A stretch of 64,000 nt of DNA, from contig DIXO01000028.1 in NCBI GenBank assembly GCA_002428735.1, positions 1 through 64,000 on the forward strand. Direction: 5' to 3'. Shown here piece after piece: positions 1-8,747 of this stretch (the stretch's first letter is position 1; each line of letters opens with the position of its first letter). The position numbers and the translations under genes were made by a program. Source of the stretch: Syntrophaceae bacterium UBA6078. GTDB taxonomy: Bacteria > Desulfobacterota > Syntrophia > Syntrophales > UBA2210. Below the pieces are notes generated by a model. The model searched no databases and had not been told where the DNA came from. It saw only the letters and a list, made by a program, of their open reading frames with translations.

Positions 1-33
1 ATTGAATGAAATGTGCGGAAAAAGAGACCGCCT

Positions 34-55
34 CCGTTTTGTTCAAACGGTTTTT
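34..55 (+). terminator. Intrinsic terminator of an upstream gene
   Basis: CCGTTT (34-39) and AAACGG (45-50) form a 6-bp stem with a five-base loop, followed directly by five T residues (51-55). This fits a Rho-independent terminator for a plus-strand gene ending before the window. Confidence 0.5.
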
Positions 56-173
56 CCGGTCACTCAGGAACCTTCCTGGTGAGCTTTCATACCTGCTATG
101 GGAGCGGGTGTGGGGTTGGGCCCTTCATGCGTAGCACAGCATTTCCACGCGTGGATAAAAAGGGATAAGTCGT

Positions 174-241
174 TTGACAGTGTATGAAACATATACTATA
201 GCTATCGACCGCACGCCCTGATCGCATAAAGGGCGCTTTTA
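174..241 (+). promoter_or_regulatory. Sigma70-like promoter followed at once by a terminator-like hairpin
   Basis: TTGACA (174-179) and TATAGC (197-202) are 17 bp apart and resemble a sigma70 promoter. Only 12 bp later CGCCCT (214-219) pairs with AGGGCG (230-235), followed by CTTTTATTTTTT. A transcript starting here would meet a terminator-like structure within about 40 nt, which suggests an attenuated leader or a very short RNA ahead of the transporter gene at 396. The rest of 1-395 holds no convincing gene; a 69-codon minus-strand ORF there has no recognisable content. Confidence 0.4.
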
Positions 242-395
242 TTTTTTGAGGTTGACTATAAATTGAACCGAGACGTGGGAAAACAATCGCCACCGAAATT
301 CTCAAGGACCGGAGAGCGCATGGTACCGGTATGTTCGAATTGCATGACGCAACCTCAGCAACAAAGATGAGAAACCATAATCAGAGGTGTTTCCC

Positions 396-1688
396 ATGAC
401 CGATCCGAAGAAATACCCACCACTTTATCTTGGGTGGATTATGTGGGGGCTGGGAGCCGTTTTTTACCTGAGTGGTTTTTACTATAGAGTGGCCCCGGCG
501 GTCATGACGGACTACCTCATGGTCGATTTCGGGATCAGTGCGACCGCCCTGGGAAATCTTTCCGCAATTTTCTTCTACAGCTACGTTGCCATGCAGATCC
601 CCACGGGAATCCTCGCCGACTCGTGGGGACCTAGAAAGCTCCTCACCGCGGGGGCGTGCATTGCCTGCCTCGGATCATTCCTCTTTGCTACAGCCCCTTC
701 TATCATGTTTGCCCATATGGGGCGTCTTTTGATAGGCGGCTCCGTGGGCGTGGCCTGGGTTGCGATGCTCAAACTCTCGATGCACTGGTTTCATCCCCGA
801 CGTTATGCCTTGATTACCGGTCTTTCCCTGTTTTGTGGTGTTTTCGGGGCTGTGTCTGCGGGTGTGCCCTTGCGGGTCATGGCGGACCACTTCGGGTGGC
901 GGTTGGTGATGCTGGCATCGGCTGGTATATCCTGTGCCATCGCTGTAGCAATCTGGCTTATGGTGCGAGACGATCCCTCAGAGCGGGGCTACGCCAGTTT
1001 TATTTCTTCAGATAATATTGATAAGGAACCTGTTAAATCCTCAATAAGCGGCTTACTAAGTGTATTCCGCTACAAGAACACATGGCTGCTATCGATTGCT
1101 CCCAGCGGTGTTAACGGAGCTATACTGGCTTTTGCAGGCCTGTGGGGGGTTCCTTTTCTTGTCACTCATTACAATCTGTCTCCGGCGAAGGGAGCGGCCA
1201 TGACTTCTCTCATGTTGATCGGCTGGGCTATGGGAGCTCCGGTTTTTGGAGCACTTTCAGACAGGATCGGCCGGAGAAAGCCCCTGTATGTGACAAGTTT
1301 TTTTGGTGCCTGCATAATATGGGGCATAATCCTGTTTGTGCCGCAGGTGCCAATATGGTTCCTGACATTACTTTCATTTACTGTGGGGTTTTTGACGGGT
1401 GCGCAAATCATCGGTTTTGCTTTTGTTAAGGAGTCCGTCCCTCTCTCTTTTGCCGGAACTGTAACCGGTGTGTGCAATATGGGGTACATGATTGGACCAA
1501 TGGTCCTGCAGCCACTCATGGGATGGGTCCTGGACAGACATTGGGCTGGACGCATGGAGAATGGGGTAAAAATATATCCGCTGGAGGCATATGAGTCCGC
1601 GTTCAGTATCATGATGATAGGTTTGATTATTGCGGTTATCCTGAGTTCTTTGACCACAGAGACGCGGTGTCAGCAGAAAACACACTGA
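396..1688 (+). CDS. Major facilitator superfamily transporter
   Basis: A 430-residue inner-membrane transporter of the MFS type, with about 12 hydrophobic segments in two halves. The family's loop 2-3 signature is visible as GILADSWGPRKLL, and its second-half counterpart as GALSDRIGRRKPL. It probably moves a small organic solute by proton coupling; the substrate cannot be told. The ATG at 396 is preferred over the upstream GTG at 387 because AGAGG (383-387) lies at ribosome-binding distance. It stands alone, convergent with the kdsB operon, with only about 40 bp between the two stop codons. Confidence 0.85.
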   Translation: MTDPKKYPPLYLGWIMWGLGAVFYLSGFYYRVAPAVMTDYLMVDFGISATALGNLSAIFFYSYVAMQIPTGILADSWGPRKLLTAGACIACLGSFLFATAPSIMFAHMGRLLIGGSVGVAWVAMLKLSMHWFHPRRYALITGLSLFCGVFGAVSAGVPLRVMADHFGWRLVMLASAGISCAIAVAIWLMVRDDPSERGYASFISSDNIDKEPVKSSISGLLSVFRYKNTWLLSIAPSGVNGAILAFAGLWGVPFLVTHYNLSPAKGAAMTSLMLIGWAMGAPVFGALSDRIGRRKPLYVTSFFGACIIWGIILFVPQVPIWFLTLLSFTVGFLTGAQIIGFAFVKESVPLSFAGTVTGVCNMGYMIGPMVLQPLMGWVLDRHWAGRMENGVKIYPLEAYESAFSIMMIGLIIAVILSSLTTETRCQQKTH

Positions 1689-1727
1689 GTCCCGGCAGTT
1701 TTTCCGGCCGGATAAGGGCTATAGTCT

Positions 1728-2489
1728 CTATCCGATTGTGGGGGACCCTTTCGCGCCGGAGATAATGGCTCTGACCCGTTCGAGTTCCTGAGGGGTGTCC
1801 ACCTCCACGGAGTCGTGGAGGGTCTCGACTACTTTGATCTTGTATCCGTTTTCCAGCGCCCGCAGCTGTTCGAGGGCTTCGATCCGTTCCAGTGTGCCGG
1901 GTTCCAGACTGGCGAAGATTCTCAGAAACGATCTCCGGTAGGCGTATATCCCATGGTGTTTGTAGTAGGAGACCGCCTCTTTCCCGTCCCGGTCATAGGG
2001 GATCGTCGCCCGGGAGAAATAGAGAGCGAAGTGGTCCCGGTCGAAGGCGACCTTGACGGCGTTGGGGTGGCCCACCTCCTCCTCCCTTCGTATCTTGTAT
2101 ATGAGGGTTGAAAAGTGCACTGAGGGATCATCAAGGAGGGGCCTAGCCACCTCTTCTATCTGTGCGGGGGCAAAAAGGGGCTGATCTCCCTGGATGTTGA
2201 CAACGATATCCGTTTCGTCCAGGGAGAGACCATCCGCCGCCTCGGCGATCCTGTCCGTCCCGGAGCGGTGGCGGGGGGAGGTCATGACGGCATTCCCCCC
2301 GAATCCTTTCACCCGCGCGAAGATACGCTCATCGTCGGTGGCCACGGCCACGTACGATACGAGATCGATCCCCGTCGCCCTTTCGTACACATGCTGTATC
2401 ATGGGCTTGCCGCAGATATCCGCCAGCGGCTTCCCCTCGAAACGCGACGAACCGTAACGTGCCGGTATGATACAGATCACCTTCGGCAT
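1728..2489 (-). CDS. kdsB: 3-deoxy-manno-octulosonate cytidylyltransferase (KdsB, probably for 8-amino-Kdo)
   Basis: A 253-residue cytosolic enzyme that transfers CMP from CTP to Kdo-type sugars before their use in lipid A-core assembly. The nucleotide-binding motif IIPARYGSSRFEGKPL is at residues 7-22, HRSGTDRIAEA at about 74-84 and NIQGDQPL at 98-105, all typical of KdsB; length is normal. It is the last gene of a minus-strand operon, 16 bp after kdnA. In Shewanella the kdnA-kdnB-kdsB trio makes CMP-8-amino-3,8-dideoxy-Kdo, so this copy probably activates the 8-amino sugar. That substrate is inferred from context, not visible in the sequence. Confidence 0.93.
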   Translation of the reverse strand: MPKVICIIPARYGSSRFEGKPLADICGKPMIQHVYERATGIDLVSYVAVATDDERIFARVKGFGGNAVMTSPRHRSGTDRIAEAADGLSLDETDIVVNIQGDQPLFAPAQIEEVARPLLDDPSVHFSTLIYKIRREEEVGHPNAVKVAFDRDHFALYFSRATIPYDRDGKEAVSYYKHHGIYAYRRSFLRIFASLEPGTLERIEALEQLRALENGYKIKVVETLHDSVEVDTPQELERVRAIISGAKGSPTIG

Positions 2490-2505
2490 ACTGGTATCGC
2501 GCCCC

Positions 2506-3708
2506 TTACAGTTCTCTGCCGGCCTTGTCTATGGCATCGATGGTCTTTGCCATTTTTTCCGCGGGCATTGTGACGGGAATGATCATGAAGAGGGTCCTCC
2601 GCATGATCTCCTCGGCGTGGGGGATATCCTCCACGCGGTATTGGACCTGCCGCCTGTTCATCGGGTTGGTAAAAGGAAACTGCTTCGAGTTGGCCGTAGC
2701 GCGCGCGAGCAGGTGTTCCCATCTCGGGGCGTAATGCCATTTGTTTTCATAATAGTAAATCGTGCCCACGTGCCGTTCCGCGAGGAGCTTCTGGAAGCGT
2801 TTCGCTGTTTTCTCGTCCGGCAGATTGAACCCCAGAAAGGTGGCGCTGTCTCCTTCGGGATCGAAGAGCTTTCTGAATCCGATCCCCTTCACCGCGCCCA
2901 ACGCCTCCTTCAGCGCGGCCTTGTGTGTGCGCTGCTCGGCAATCATGTAGTCGAGCTTCCTGAGCTGGGCCAGTCCGACCGCTCCCTGGAATTCATTCAT
3001 GCGGAAGTTGAAGCCGAGGATGGACCGTCCTTCGTCCCCTCTCCCCACGTTGGGGTTGTGATCGTGGCCGTGGTCATGGTACCAGTCGGAACGGTCGTAG
3101 AGGGTTTTGCTGTTCGTCAGGACCATTCCCCCTTCGCCGGTGGTCAGTGTCTTGTAGTAGTCGAAGCTCAGTATCCCCATGTCGGCGAATGTCCCCAGCT
3201 TCTTCCCCCGGTAACTCCCGCCGCAGGCCTGGGCGTTGTCCTCGAGGACAGGGAGATTGTGTCGCTTCGCCACCGCAATGATCCGGTCAATCTCGGCCGC
3301 CGCCCCGCACATGTGAACGGGGATCACGCATTTCGTCGAAGGGGTAATCTTCCCCTCGATGTCATCCGGATCGAGGTTCAGTGAATCGTCGATATCCGCC
3401 ATGACCGGGATGGCTCCCGTCTCCAGCACCGCTTCATAGGTGGCGATGAAGTCGAAGGCGGGAACGATCACTTCGTCTCCCGGCCCCACATCCAGGGCGG
3501 TCAGCGCAACCTTGAGGGCCGCGGAGCCCGATGTGACCCCCAGGGTGTACCCGGCGCCCAGATAGGCGGCGAAGGCCTGTTCGAACTCCCTGACCTTGAA
3601 GACCCCCTTGCGCTCCATATCGAAGTTATAGCGCGTGTAGACCCCCGTCTCCAGGACATCCATTACTTCCTTTGCTTCCTCTTTTCCTATCAGTTCACTT
3701 CCTGCCAT
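2506..3708 (-). CDS. kdnA: 8-amino-3,8-dideoxy-Kdo transaminase (KdnA), DegT/DnrJ/EryC1 family
   Basis: A 400-residue PLP-dependent sugar aminotransferase. The Schiff-base lysine is K186 in SFDYYKTLTTGEGG, the ring-contacting aspartate is in VLEDNAQA (about 154-161), and phosphate contacts include SGSAAL (60-65). Together with the adjacent 8-oxidase KdnB it would convert the C8 aldehyde of oxidised Kdo to an amine. A GGAGGG ribosome-binding site precedes the ATG. It sits between kdnB (15 bp) and kdsB (16 bp), so the three are almost certainly one transcript. DegT-family enzymes serve many sugars, and the KdnA call rests mainly on this neighbourhood. Confidence 0.9.
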   Translation of the reverse strand: MAGSELIGKEEAKEVMDVLETGVYTRYNFDMERKGVFKVREFEQAFAAYLGAGYTLGVTSGSAALKVALTALDVGPGDEVIVPAFDFIATYEAVLETGAIPVMADIDDSLNLDPDDIEGKITPSTKCVIPVHMCGAAAEIDRIIAVAKRHNLPVLEDNAQACGGSYRGKKLGTFADMGILSFDYYKTLTTGEGGMVLTNSKTLYDRSDWYHDHGHDHNPNVGRGDEGRSILGFNFRMNEFQGAVGLAQLRKLDYMIAEQRTHKAALKEALGAVKGIGFRKLFDPEGDSATFLGFNLPDEKTAKRFQKLLAERHVGTIYYYENKWHYAPRWEHLLARATANSKQFPFTNPMNRRQVQYRVEDIPHAEEIMRRTLFMIIPVTMPAEKMAKTIDAIDKAGREL

Positions 3709-3723
3709 GCTGTTCCCTCCGGA

Positions 3724-4881
3724 TTAGTATGCGTCGTTGTAAATCTCCAGGGCATCCTGGGCCGTTATCTTTCTCGGGTTGTTCGCCAGCGGCCTCGCTA
3801 CCGTCATGGCAACGTCGACCAGTTTTGGAAAGTCCGTTTCCGTGATGCCCAGCGTCTCCAGTGAATCATAAATCCCGCAGTCATCGATCAGATCCTCCAC
3901 CGCTCCGACGGCCCGTCCCGCCGCTTCGTTCAGGGAAAGGCCCTCGGTCGGGACACCCATCACCTCGGCAATCACGGCGAACTTTTCCAGCGTCCCGGGG
4001 AGATTGAAATTCATAACCGCCGGAAGAAGGATCGTATTGGCCAGACCGTGGGGGATTCCGAACATCCCCCCCAGCGGGTACGAGAGTGAATGGACGGCTG
4101 TGACGCCGGCGTTCGCCAGCCCCAGGCCGGCATAAAGACTGCCGAGGAGCATCGCTTCCCGGGCATCGAGATCCGCTCCGTTGTGGACGCAGGTGCGCAG
4201 ATTCGAGGAGATCAGGTCGATCGCCTCCAGCGACACCATTTCGCTCATGGGGCTTGCCGCGATCGAGGTGTACGATTCGATGGCGTGACAGAGGGCATCG
4301 ATCCCGGTAGCGGCAGTAACCTGCGGCGGGATGGTCAGGGTCAGCTCCGGGTCGAGAAGGGCGACACGGGGATAGAGATAGGGGCTGTTCATCCCTTCTT
4401 TCTTCTGGAGATCTTTCCGGATGAAAACGGAGGTGAAGGTCACCTCGCTCCCCGTCCCGGCGGTCGTGGGGACCATAATGGTGGGAAGCCCGGGTCCCGG
4501 AATATTGTTCAGTCCCAGGTATTCCACGGCCCTTCCCTTATTGGCCGTGAGGACCGCCACCGCCTTCGCCACGTCCATGGCGCTGCCCCCGCCGATTCCT
4601 ATGATGAGGTCGCATTTTTTCGCCGCCGCCACCTTCGCTCCCTCATCGGCCAGTTCCAGCGGGGGTTCTCCCTCCACCTTGTCGAAGATGACCACCCTCA
4701 TGCCGGCCTTCTTAAAATAGGTGGATACCCGCTTCTTCATCCCCGCGAGGGAGAGCCCCCTGTCGATAACAACCAGCGGTCTTCTCCCGCCCAGCGTTCC
4801 GATCTCTTCGGCCAGCTGCTCAAAGGACCCGTTGCCGAATACGATCCTGCCCGCACCGGTAAAAGAAAATATCTTATTCAT
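3724..4881 (-). CDS. kdnB: 3-deoxy-manno-octulosonate-8-oxidase (KdnB), iron-containing alcohol dehydrogenase
   Basis: A 385-residue group III metal-dependent alcohol dehydrogenase. The NAD-binding motif GGGSAMD is at residues 97-103 and the likely metal ligands are D195, H199, H264 and H278, the last three in ALCHAIES, AVHSLSYP and GIPHGLAN. KdnB oxidises the C8 hydroxyl of Kdo to an aldehyde for KdnA. The start is placed at MNKIFSFTGAG rather than 15 codons upstream, because GGAAGGG lies just before this ATG. It heads the operon. The family is certain; the Kdo substrate is inferred from the kdnA and kdsB neighbours. Confidence 0.9.
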   Translation of the reverse strand: MNKIFSFTGAGRIVFGNGSFEQLAEEIGTLGGRRPLVVIDRGLSLAGMKKRVSTYFKKAGMRVVIFDKVEGEPPLELADEGAKVAAAKKCDLIIGIGGGSAMDVAKAVAVLTANKGRAVEYLGLNNIPGPGLPTIMVPTTAGTGSEVTFTSVFIRKDLQKKEGMNSPYLYPRVALLDPELTLTIPPQVTAATGIDALCHAIESYTSIAASPMSEMVSLEAIDLISSNLRTCVHNGADLDAREAMLLGSLYAGLGLANAGVTAVHSLSYPLGGMFGIPHGLANTILLPAVMNFNLPGTLEKFAVIAEVMGVPTEGLSLNEAAGRAVGAVEDLIDDCGIYDSLETLGITETDFPKLVDVAMTVARPLANNPRKITAQDALEIYNDAY

Positions 4882-5152
4882 ATCGAACCCTTCCCTGGTA
4901 TGTATTGCGAACGCAACCGCATCCATCCGAACGATGCCGCACGTTCGATGAACGCGCCTCTTATACCACGCTCTCTTCCCGTTTCCTATTACAAATTATG
5001 GGGGAGGGACGGGAGCGGCGAATGCATCGAGGAACATGGATCGTTCAGGAAGGAATCGGTATGCCACCGTGCGAGGCAGTGGAATGCCCTGCCCCTGTGA
5101 CTGAGGAACGGATGTTCCCTGCATCGACATGAGTTGAGGAATATCCAGCGCT

Positions 5153-7051
5153 CTACCCGTTCCTCAGCCAGGTATCGAGAACCTCTTTCAGTTCATCGGA
5201 TCGAAAAGGTTTGGCAATGTAATCATCCATACCGGCGGCGAGACAGGCATCCCGGTCGCCCTGCATGGCATGGGCAGTCATGGCGACAATCGGCACATGC
5301 CGGCCGAACCCCGTTTCCTCCTCCGCCAGGCGTATCTGCCGTGTCGCCTCCAGTCCGTCAAGGACCGGCATCTGAACATCCATGAAAACGAGATCGTACA
5401 GTTTTTCCCGCATCCGTTCAACAGCGACGGCTCCATTCTCGGCCAGATCCGCGGCAAACCCCAGCTTTCGCATATGAAGGAGAGCAATCTGCTGGTTGGT
5501 GAGGTTGTCTTCCACCAACAGGATTGCGGGCGGATGGATTGATGGTTCAGCGTGCGCTGGGTCCGAACTGTCATGACACCCGGGGAGGGCCCGGGCCCGG
5601 TCATTCTGCTCCACTGACCGGAAAGCCTTCCGGATGCACTCTTTCAGATCGTCGATCCTGATCGGCTTGTGCAGGTGACCCGCGAACCGGTATGTGTCGC
5701 AGTCGCTCCCCGGGATGTCGTCCGTGATGGATGACAGCAGGATCAGCTTATTGGATCTGATCAGAGGGTCCGCCCCAACGGCCCGGGCGAATGCGACACC
5801 GTCCATGCTGGGCATGTGGAAGTCTACCAGCACGGCATCGTAGGGCGCGCCTCCTGATGCGGCCCGGTGGAGTATCTCCAGCCCCTTTTCGGGGCTGATT
5901 GTCTCATCGGATTGGCACTGAAAGAATCCCAGGTATTTTCTCATGATCTGCAGGTTGGTCGTGTTGTCGTCGATGACCAGTATCCGGAGACCCTGCAAAT
6001 CCCCGGCGCCGTCATCGGGGGCTGTCGGGGCGTCAAGGTCGCGTCTGAACCGGGCGGTAAACCAGAAGGTGGAACCGACACCCGGTCGGCTTTTTACATC
6101 AATGGTTCCGCCCATCATTCCCACGAGTCGTTTGCTGATGACCAGTCCCAGTCCGGTGCCGCCGAACCGCCGCGTCATGGATGGGTCGATCTGTGAGAAC
6201 GACTTGAAGAGTCTGCTTCTCTGATCCCCATCGATCCCGATTCCCGTGTCGCTGACGTTGAAGACAAACTGGCACTCGCCGTCCGTCTGCTCAATGAGCT
6301 TGCAGGAGATCACAATCTCTCCCTGTTCCGTAAACTTGATCGCGTTGTTGACAAGATTCAGGAGCACCTGTTTCAGCCGAAGCGGGTCGCCGATCACGGA
6401 GGAGGGCAGGTGAGGATCGATATCGGCAATAAGGTGCAGGCGCTTTGCCGCCGCTGCAACGGCTTGAGCCCCGGCGACGTCTTCGATAACCTCCCGCAGG
6501 TTGAACGGAGCATCTTTGAATTCCAGCCGGTTGGCTTCGATCTTGGAAAAATCCAGGATGTCATTGATAATGGTCAGCAACGAATTCGCCGAGCTGTCGA
6601 TAATGGATAGATATTCCCGCTGTTCCCCGGTCAGATCGGATCGAGACAGAATTTCAGTCATACCGATAATCCCGTTCATGGGGGTGCGTATTTCATGCGA
6701 CATGTTGGCCAGGAACTGACTCTTGGCCTGGTTGGCGGCCTCCGCTATTTCCTTGGCCTCGAGGATCTCGGCGGTTCGTTCCTCTATGCGTGCTTCCAGA
6801 TCCTGCCTCAGTTCAAGCAGTTCCGCGGTCACCGTATTGAGATTGGCGGTGGATACCCGCATCTCCACAAAATCGACCGACGAATTGAGATACCCTTTCG
6901 CCCCGTGCGCCAACTGGCTGGACGCCCGGTGAACCTCACGGAGATATACGTCTATTGCCAGGTAGTGTATATACAGCAGTACGCCGATGAGTACGGCCGA
7001 CATGCCGGTAAAGACCAGGATCGGGGCAAGATGGCTGTGATTGGTTCTCAC
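5153..7051 (-). CDS. Hybrid sensor histidine kinase with two receiver domains, C-terminal part cut off by the prophage
   Basis: 632 residues from the first usable start (GTG at 7051), but the frame stays open up to the prophage border at 7092. It begins with one membrane segment (about residues 10-31) and a coiled linker (about 70-115). HisKA has phospho-acceptor H119 in MSHEIRTPMNGIIGM; the HATPase shows NNAIKF (235-240) and DTGIGI (268-273). Receiver 1 has acidic pair D361-D362 and phospho-site D410; receiver 2 has D558 in MDVQMP and K614. The missing N-terminal membrane part appears to be the ORF at 40066-40786. Expression from the GTG would give a kinase lacking most of its sensor. Confidence 0.85.
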   Translation of the reverse strand: MRTNHSHLAPILVFTGMSAVLIGVLLYIHYLAIDVYLREVHRASSQLAHGAKGYLNSSVDFVEMRVSTANLNTVTAELLELRQDLEARIEERTAEILEAKEIAEAANQAKSQFLANMSHEIRTPMNGIIGMTEILSRSDLTGEQREYLSIIDSSANSLLTIINDILDFSKIEANRLEFKDAPFNLREVIEDVAGAQAVAAAAKRLHLIADIDPHLPSSVIGDPLRLKQVLLNLVNNAIKFTEQGEIVISCKLIEQTDGECQFVFNVSDTGIGIDGDQRSRLFKSFSQIDPSMTRRFGGTGLGLVISKRLVGMMGGTIDVKSRPGVGSTFWFTARFRRDLDAPTAPDDGAGDLQGLRILVIDDNTTNLQIMRKYLGFFQCQSDETISPEKGLEILHRAASGGAPYDAVLVDFHMPSMDGVAFARAVGADPLIRSNKLILLSSITDDIPGSDCDTYRFAGHLHKPIRIDDLKECIRKAFRSVEQNDRARALPGCHDSSDPAHAEPSIHPPAILLVEDNLTNQQIALLHMRKLGFAADLAENGAVAVERMREKLYDLVFMDVQMPVLDGLEATRQIRLAEEETGFGRHVPIVAMTAHAMQGDRDACLAAGMDDYIAKPFRSDELKEVLDTWLRNG

Positions 7052-7092
7052 GAACAGCGCCGTTATGATAATGTGTGAATTAACGATTACTA

Positions 7093-7236
7093 TGGCAGTA
7101 AGTGGGAATGGGCGGGATGAGGCGGGATATAGTGGGAAAGGTTGAAGTTTTTGCGGTTTAAAAATATTTTTTTGCTGCCAATAAGTGAAAATGAATTTTG
7201 GCCTTTTTGTACGTTTTTTACGGCTTATTGGCAGTA
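7093..7236 (+). other. Left attachment end with transposase-binding sites
   Basis: Three related sites sit here: TGGCAGTAA at the tip (7093-7101), CTGCCAATAAGTG (7175-7187) and, inverted, CTTATTGGCAGTA (7224-7236). The 13-mer CTGCCAATAAGTG is repeated exactly at the right end. The arrangement resembles the L1-L3 MuA-binding sites of Mu. The rest of 7093-7324 holds no gene. Confidence 0.75.
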
Positions 7237-7324
7237 CTTAAAACAGCCTTTAAAAACGCTTCACACGGCCCATATATATAAAGGATAGGTGTGGGGGAAA
7301 AGAACGATTAAAAGAGGAGATAGA

Positions 7325-8062
7325 TCACCCGGCCTTCTGTTCGGAACCGTGGCTGTTTCCGCCAGGGCTTTCGTGGGTGGCGCGCAAGCGGTTGACCTCC
7401 GTTTGCAGGGCAACTGTTTTTTGTTCGAGCTGGGCGATTTTACCTGCCATTTCCTGCGCGGCCGCTTCCAGTGTTTGGAGGCGATCCTTCTGATCGACCG
7501 CCTCAGAGAAAGCCTCAAGGTTTGAGACAATAGCGCGAATCAGGGTCTGATTTCCTGACCCTACTATTTTCATCAGCATCTCGATTGAACGGGCGATATT
7601 TCTGGAATCCCTGACCCCTTCTTCATCGGGGAAGGTTCCCTTCTCCAGCATATCCATGGACTCGCGGAAGGCGGCCCCTATCTTTGGGCCGGCGGCATAG
7701 GCGGAGCCGAGTTTAGGCCCGGCGGCGTACGCCTCGCCGATGACGGGCGGGCCGCAGACCTCGGGATACTTCTGACGGGCCCCGGGGAACGGCTCGCCTT
7801 CGCCGGTCATAAGCCAAACTTCATCCACACTATACAACTCGCAGAATTTTTTTATAAACTCAGGCTTAGGGGAAGTGAGCATCACTCTATAGTTTGAGAT
7901 AGTCCCTTCACTCACACCTGCATCTGACGCAATATTTTTGTTTGTAAAATTATTTTCTGCCGACACATAATTTATAACCCATCGCATCCGCCGACGTAGT
8001 GGCGCATCCTTCTTTATTGGTCGATTATCTATATCACTTTTGGGAATCCTAAAAGCTCTCAT
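7325..8062 (-). CDS. Phage repressor (Mu c-like) with N-terminal helix-turn-helix
   Basis: 245 residues from the ATG at 8062; a GTG at 8086 in the same frame lies inside the operator and is less likely. The N-terminal half shows a helix-turn-helix (NIASDAGVSEGTISNYRVML) followed by a Cro/C1-like stretch. The middle holds two and a half copies of a 10-residue repeat of the type AYAAGPK(L/I)G. The C-terminal 60 residues are heptad-rich (TLEAAAQEMAGKIAQLEQK) and probably form a coiled coil for oligomerisation. It is divergent from the early genes across a region with inverted repeats. The lysogeny-repressor role is inferred from position and fold. Confidence 0.75.
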   Translation of the reverse strand: MRAFRIPKSDIDNRPIKKDAPLRRRMRWVINYVSAENNFTNKNIASDAGVSEGTISNYRVMLTSPKPEFIKKFCELYSVDEVWLMTGEGEPFPGARQKYPEVCGPPVIGEAYAAGPKLGSAYAAGPKIGAAFRESMDMLEKGTFPDEEGVRDSRNIARSIEMLMKIVGSGNQTLIRAIVSNLEAFSEAVDQKDRLQTLEAAAQEMAGKIAQLEQKTVALQTEVNRLRATHESPGGNSHGSEQKAG

Positions 8063-8078
8063 CTTTAACCCATATTGT

Positions 8079-8253
8079 GTTCGCACTTAAAGTCTCAAAG
8101 CGTCAACCAAACTGCGAACCTTTTAAAAGGGGTTCGTAGTTCTGGAAAAGCTAAACAACTACAATAACATGGCATATTTTTATCTTTAAAGTAATTTTTT
8201 TACTGCGAACATATATTTTTTTACTTGACAACACAAAATTATTAATTTACAAG
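8079..8253. promoter_or_regulatory. Early operator and promoter region between repressor and Ner-like gene
   Basis: The AT-rich gap 8063-8349 holds repeated TGCGAAC half-sites: inverted at 8079-8085, direct at 8113-8119 and 8204-8210. The inverted repeat ACTGCGAACC (8111-8120) with GGTTCGTAGT (8131-8140) has one mismatch and a 10-bp spacer. A promoter-like TTGACA (8225-8230) with TACAAG (8248-8253) 17 bp downstream faces the early operon. This fits repressor operators controlling divergent promoters. Confidence 0.55.
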
Positions 8254-8349
8254 TCTACCTACGCTTTTTCTTTTGCCATAGCACAGCAAAAAAAAGGGGG
8301 GCGCCATAACGGCCCTTCAGAAACCAAACCACATAAAAAGGAGTTTTTT

Positions 8350-8631
8350 ATGACCAGGCTGCAAGCGCTGATAAAACTCAGGGGCGTGCCGATAACGGAC
8401 ATCGCGAAGGAACAGCGGGTGGGGTACCACTCGCTCCAGAAGACCATCAAAGGTGTCCGTAAACACCCTGCGGTGCTCCAGGTGCTGGCGCGTCACCTGG
8501 GCCTGCCGCCGCATGCCCTCCTGCGCCCGGAGGACGCCAACATCACCCTCACCCGTCTCGTCGAGCGGGAGATAGAGGCCCGCGCGGAAGAGCGCCGGCA
8601 GGAACTGCGGCGGCTCTATCTCGGGTGCTGA
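8350..8631 (+). CDS. Small helix-turn-helix regulator in the Ner position
   Basis: A 93-residue basic protein, first gene of the early operon. Residues 1-60 look like a phage HTH (LIKLRGVPITDIAKEQRVGYHSLQKTIKG style), followed by a charged helix (LVEREIEARAEERRQELRRL). An AAAGGAG ribosome-binding site precedes the ATG. In Mu-like phages this slot is held by Ner, which represses early and repressor promoters during lytic growth. The role comes from position and the HTH-like pattern. Confidence 0.65.
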   Translation: MTRLQALIKLRGVPITDIAKEQRVGYHSLQKTIKGVRKHPAVLQVLARHLGLPPHALLRPEDANITLTRLVEREIEARAEERRQELRRLYLGC

Positions 8632-8747
8632 TCCCGATGAGGGGTGAAACGATTACAGCCTTCAGGCGTAACGATACGCCATAAAACGGCTTAAATCAAT
8701 GGCAAAGACGCACCTTTTTATAGACAACGGGGAGGGAGAAAATCGTG

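Noticed and set aside
96..305. 69-codon minus-strand ORF at the window start
   Set aside because: It overlaps the promoter and terminator signals at 174-241, has no ribosome-binding site and no recognisable sequence.
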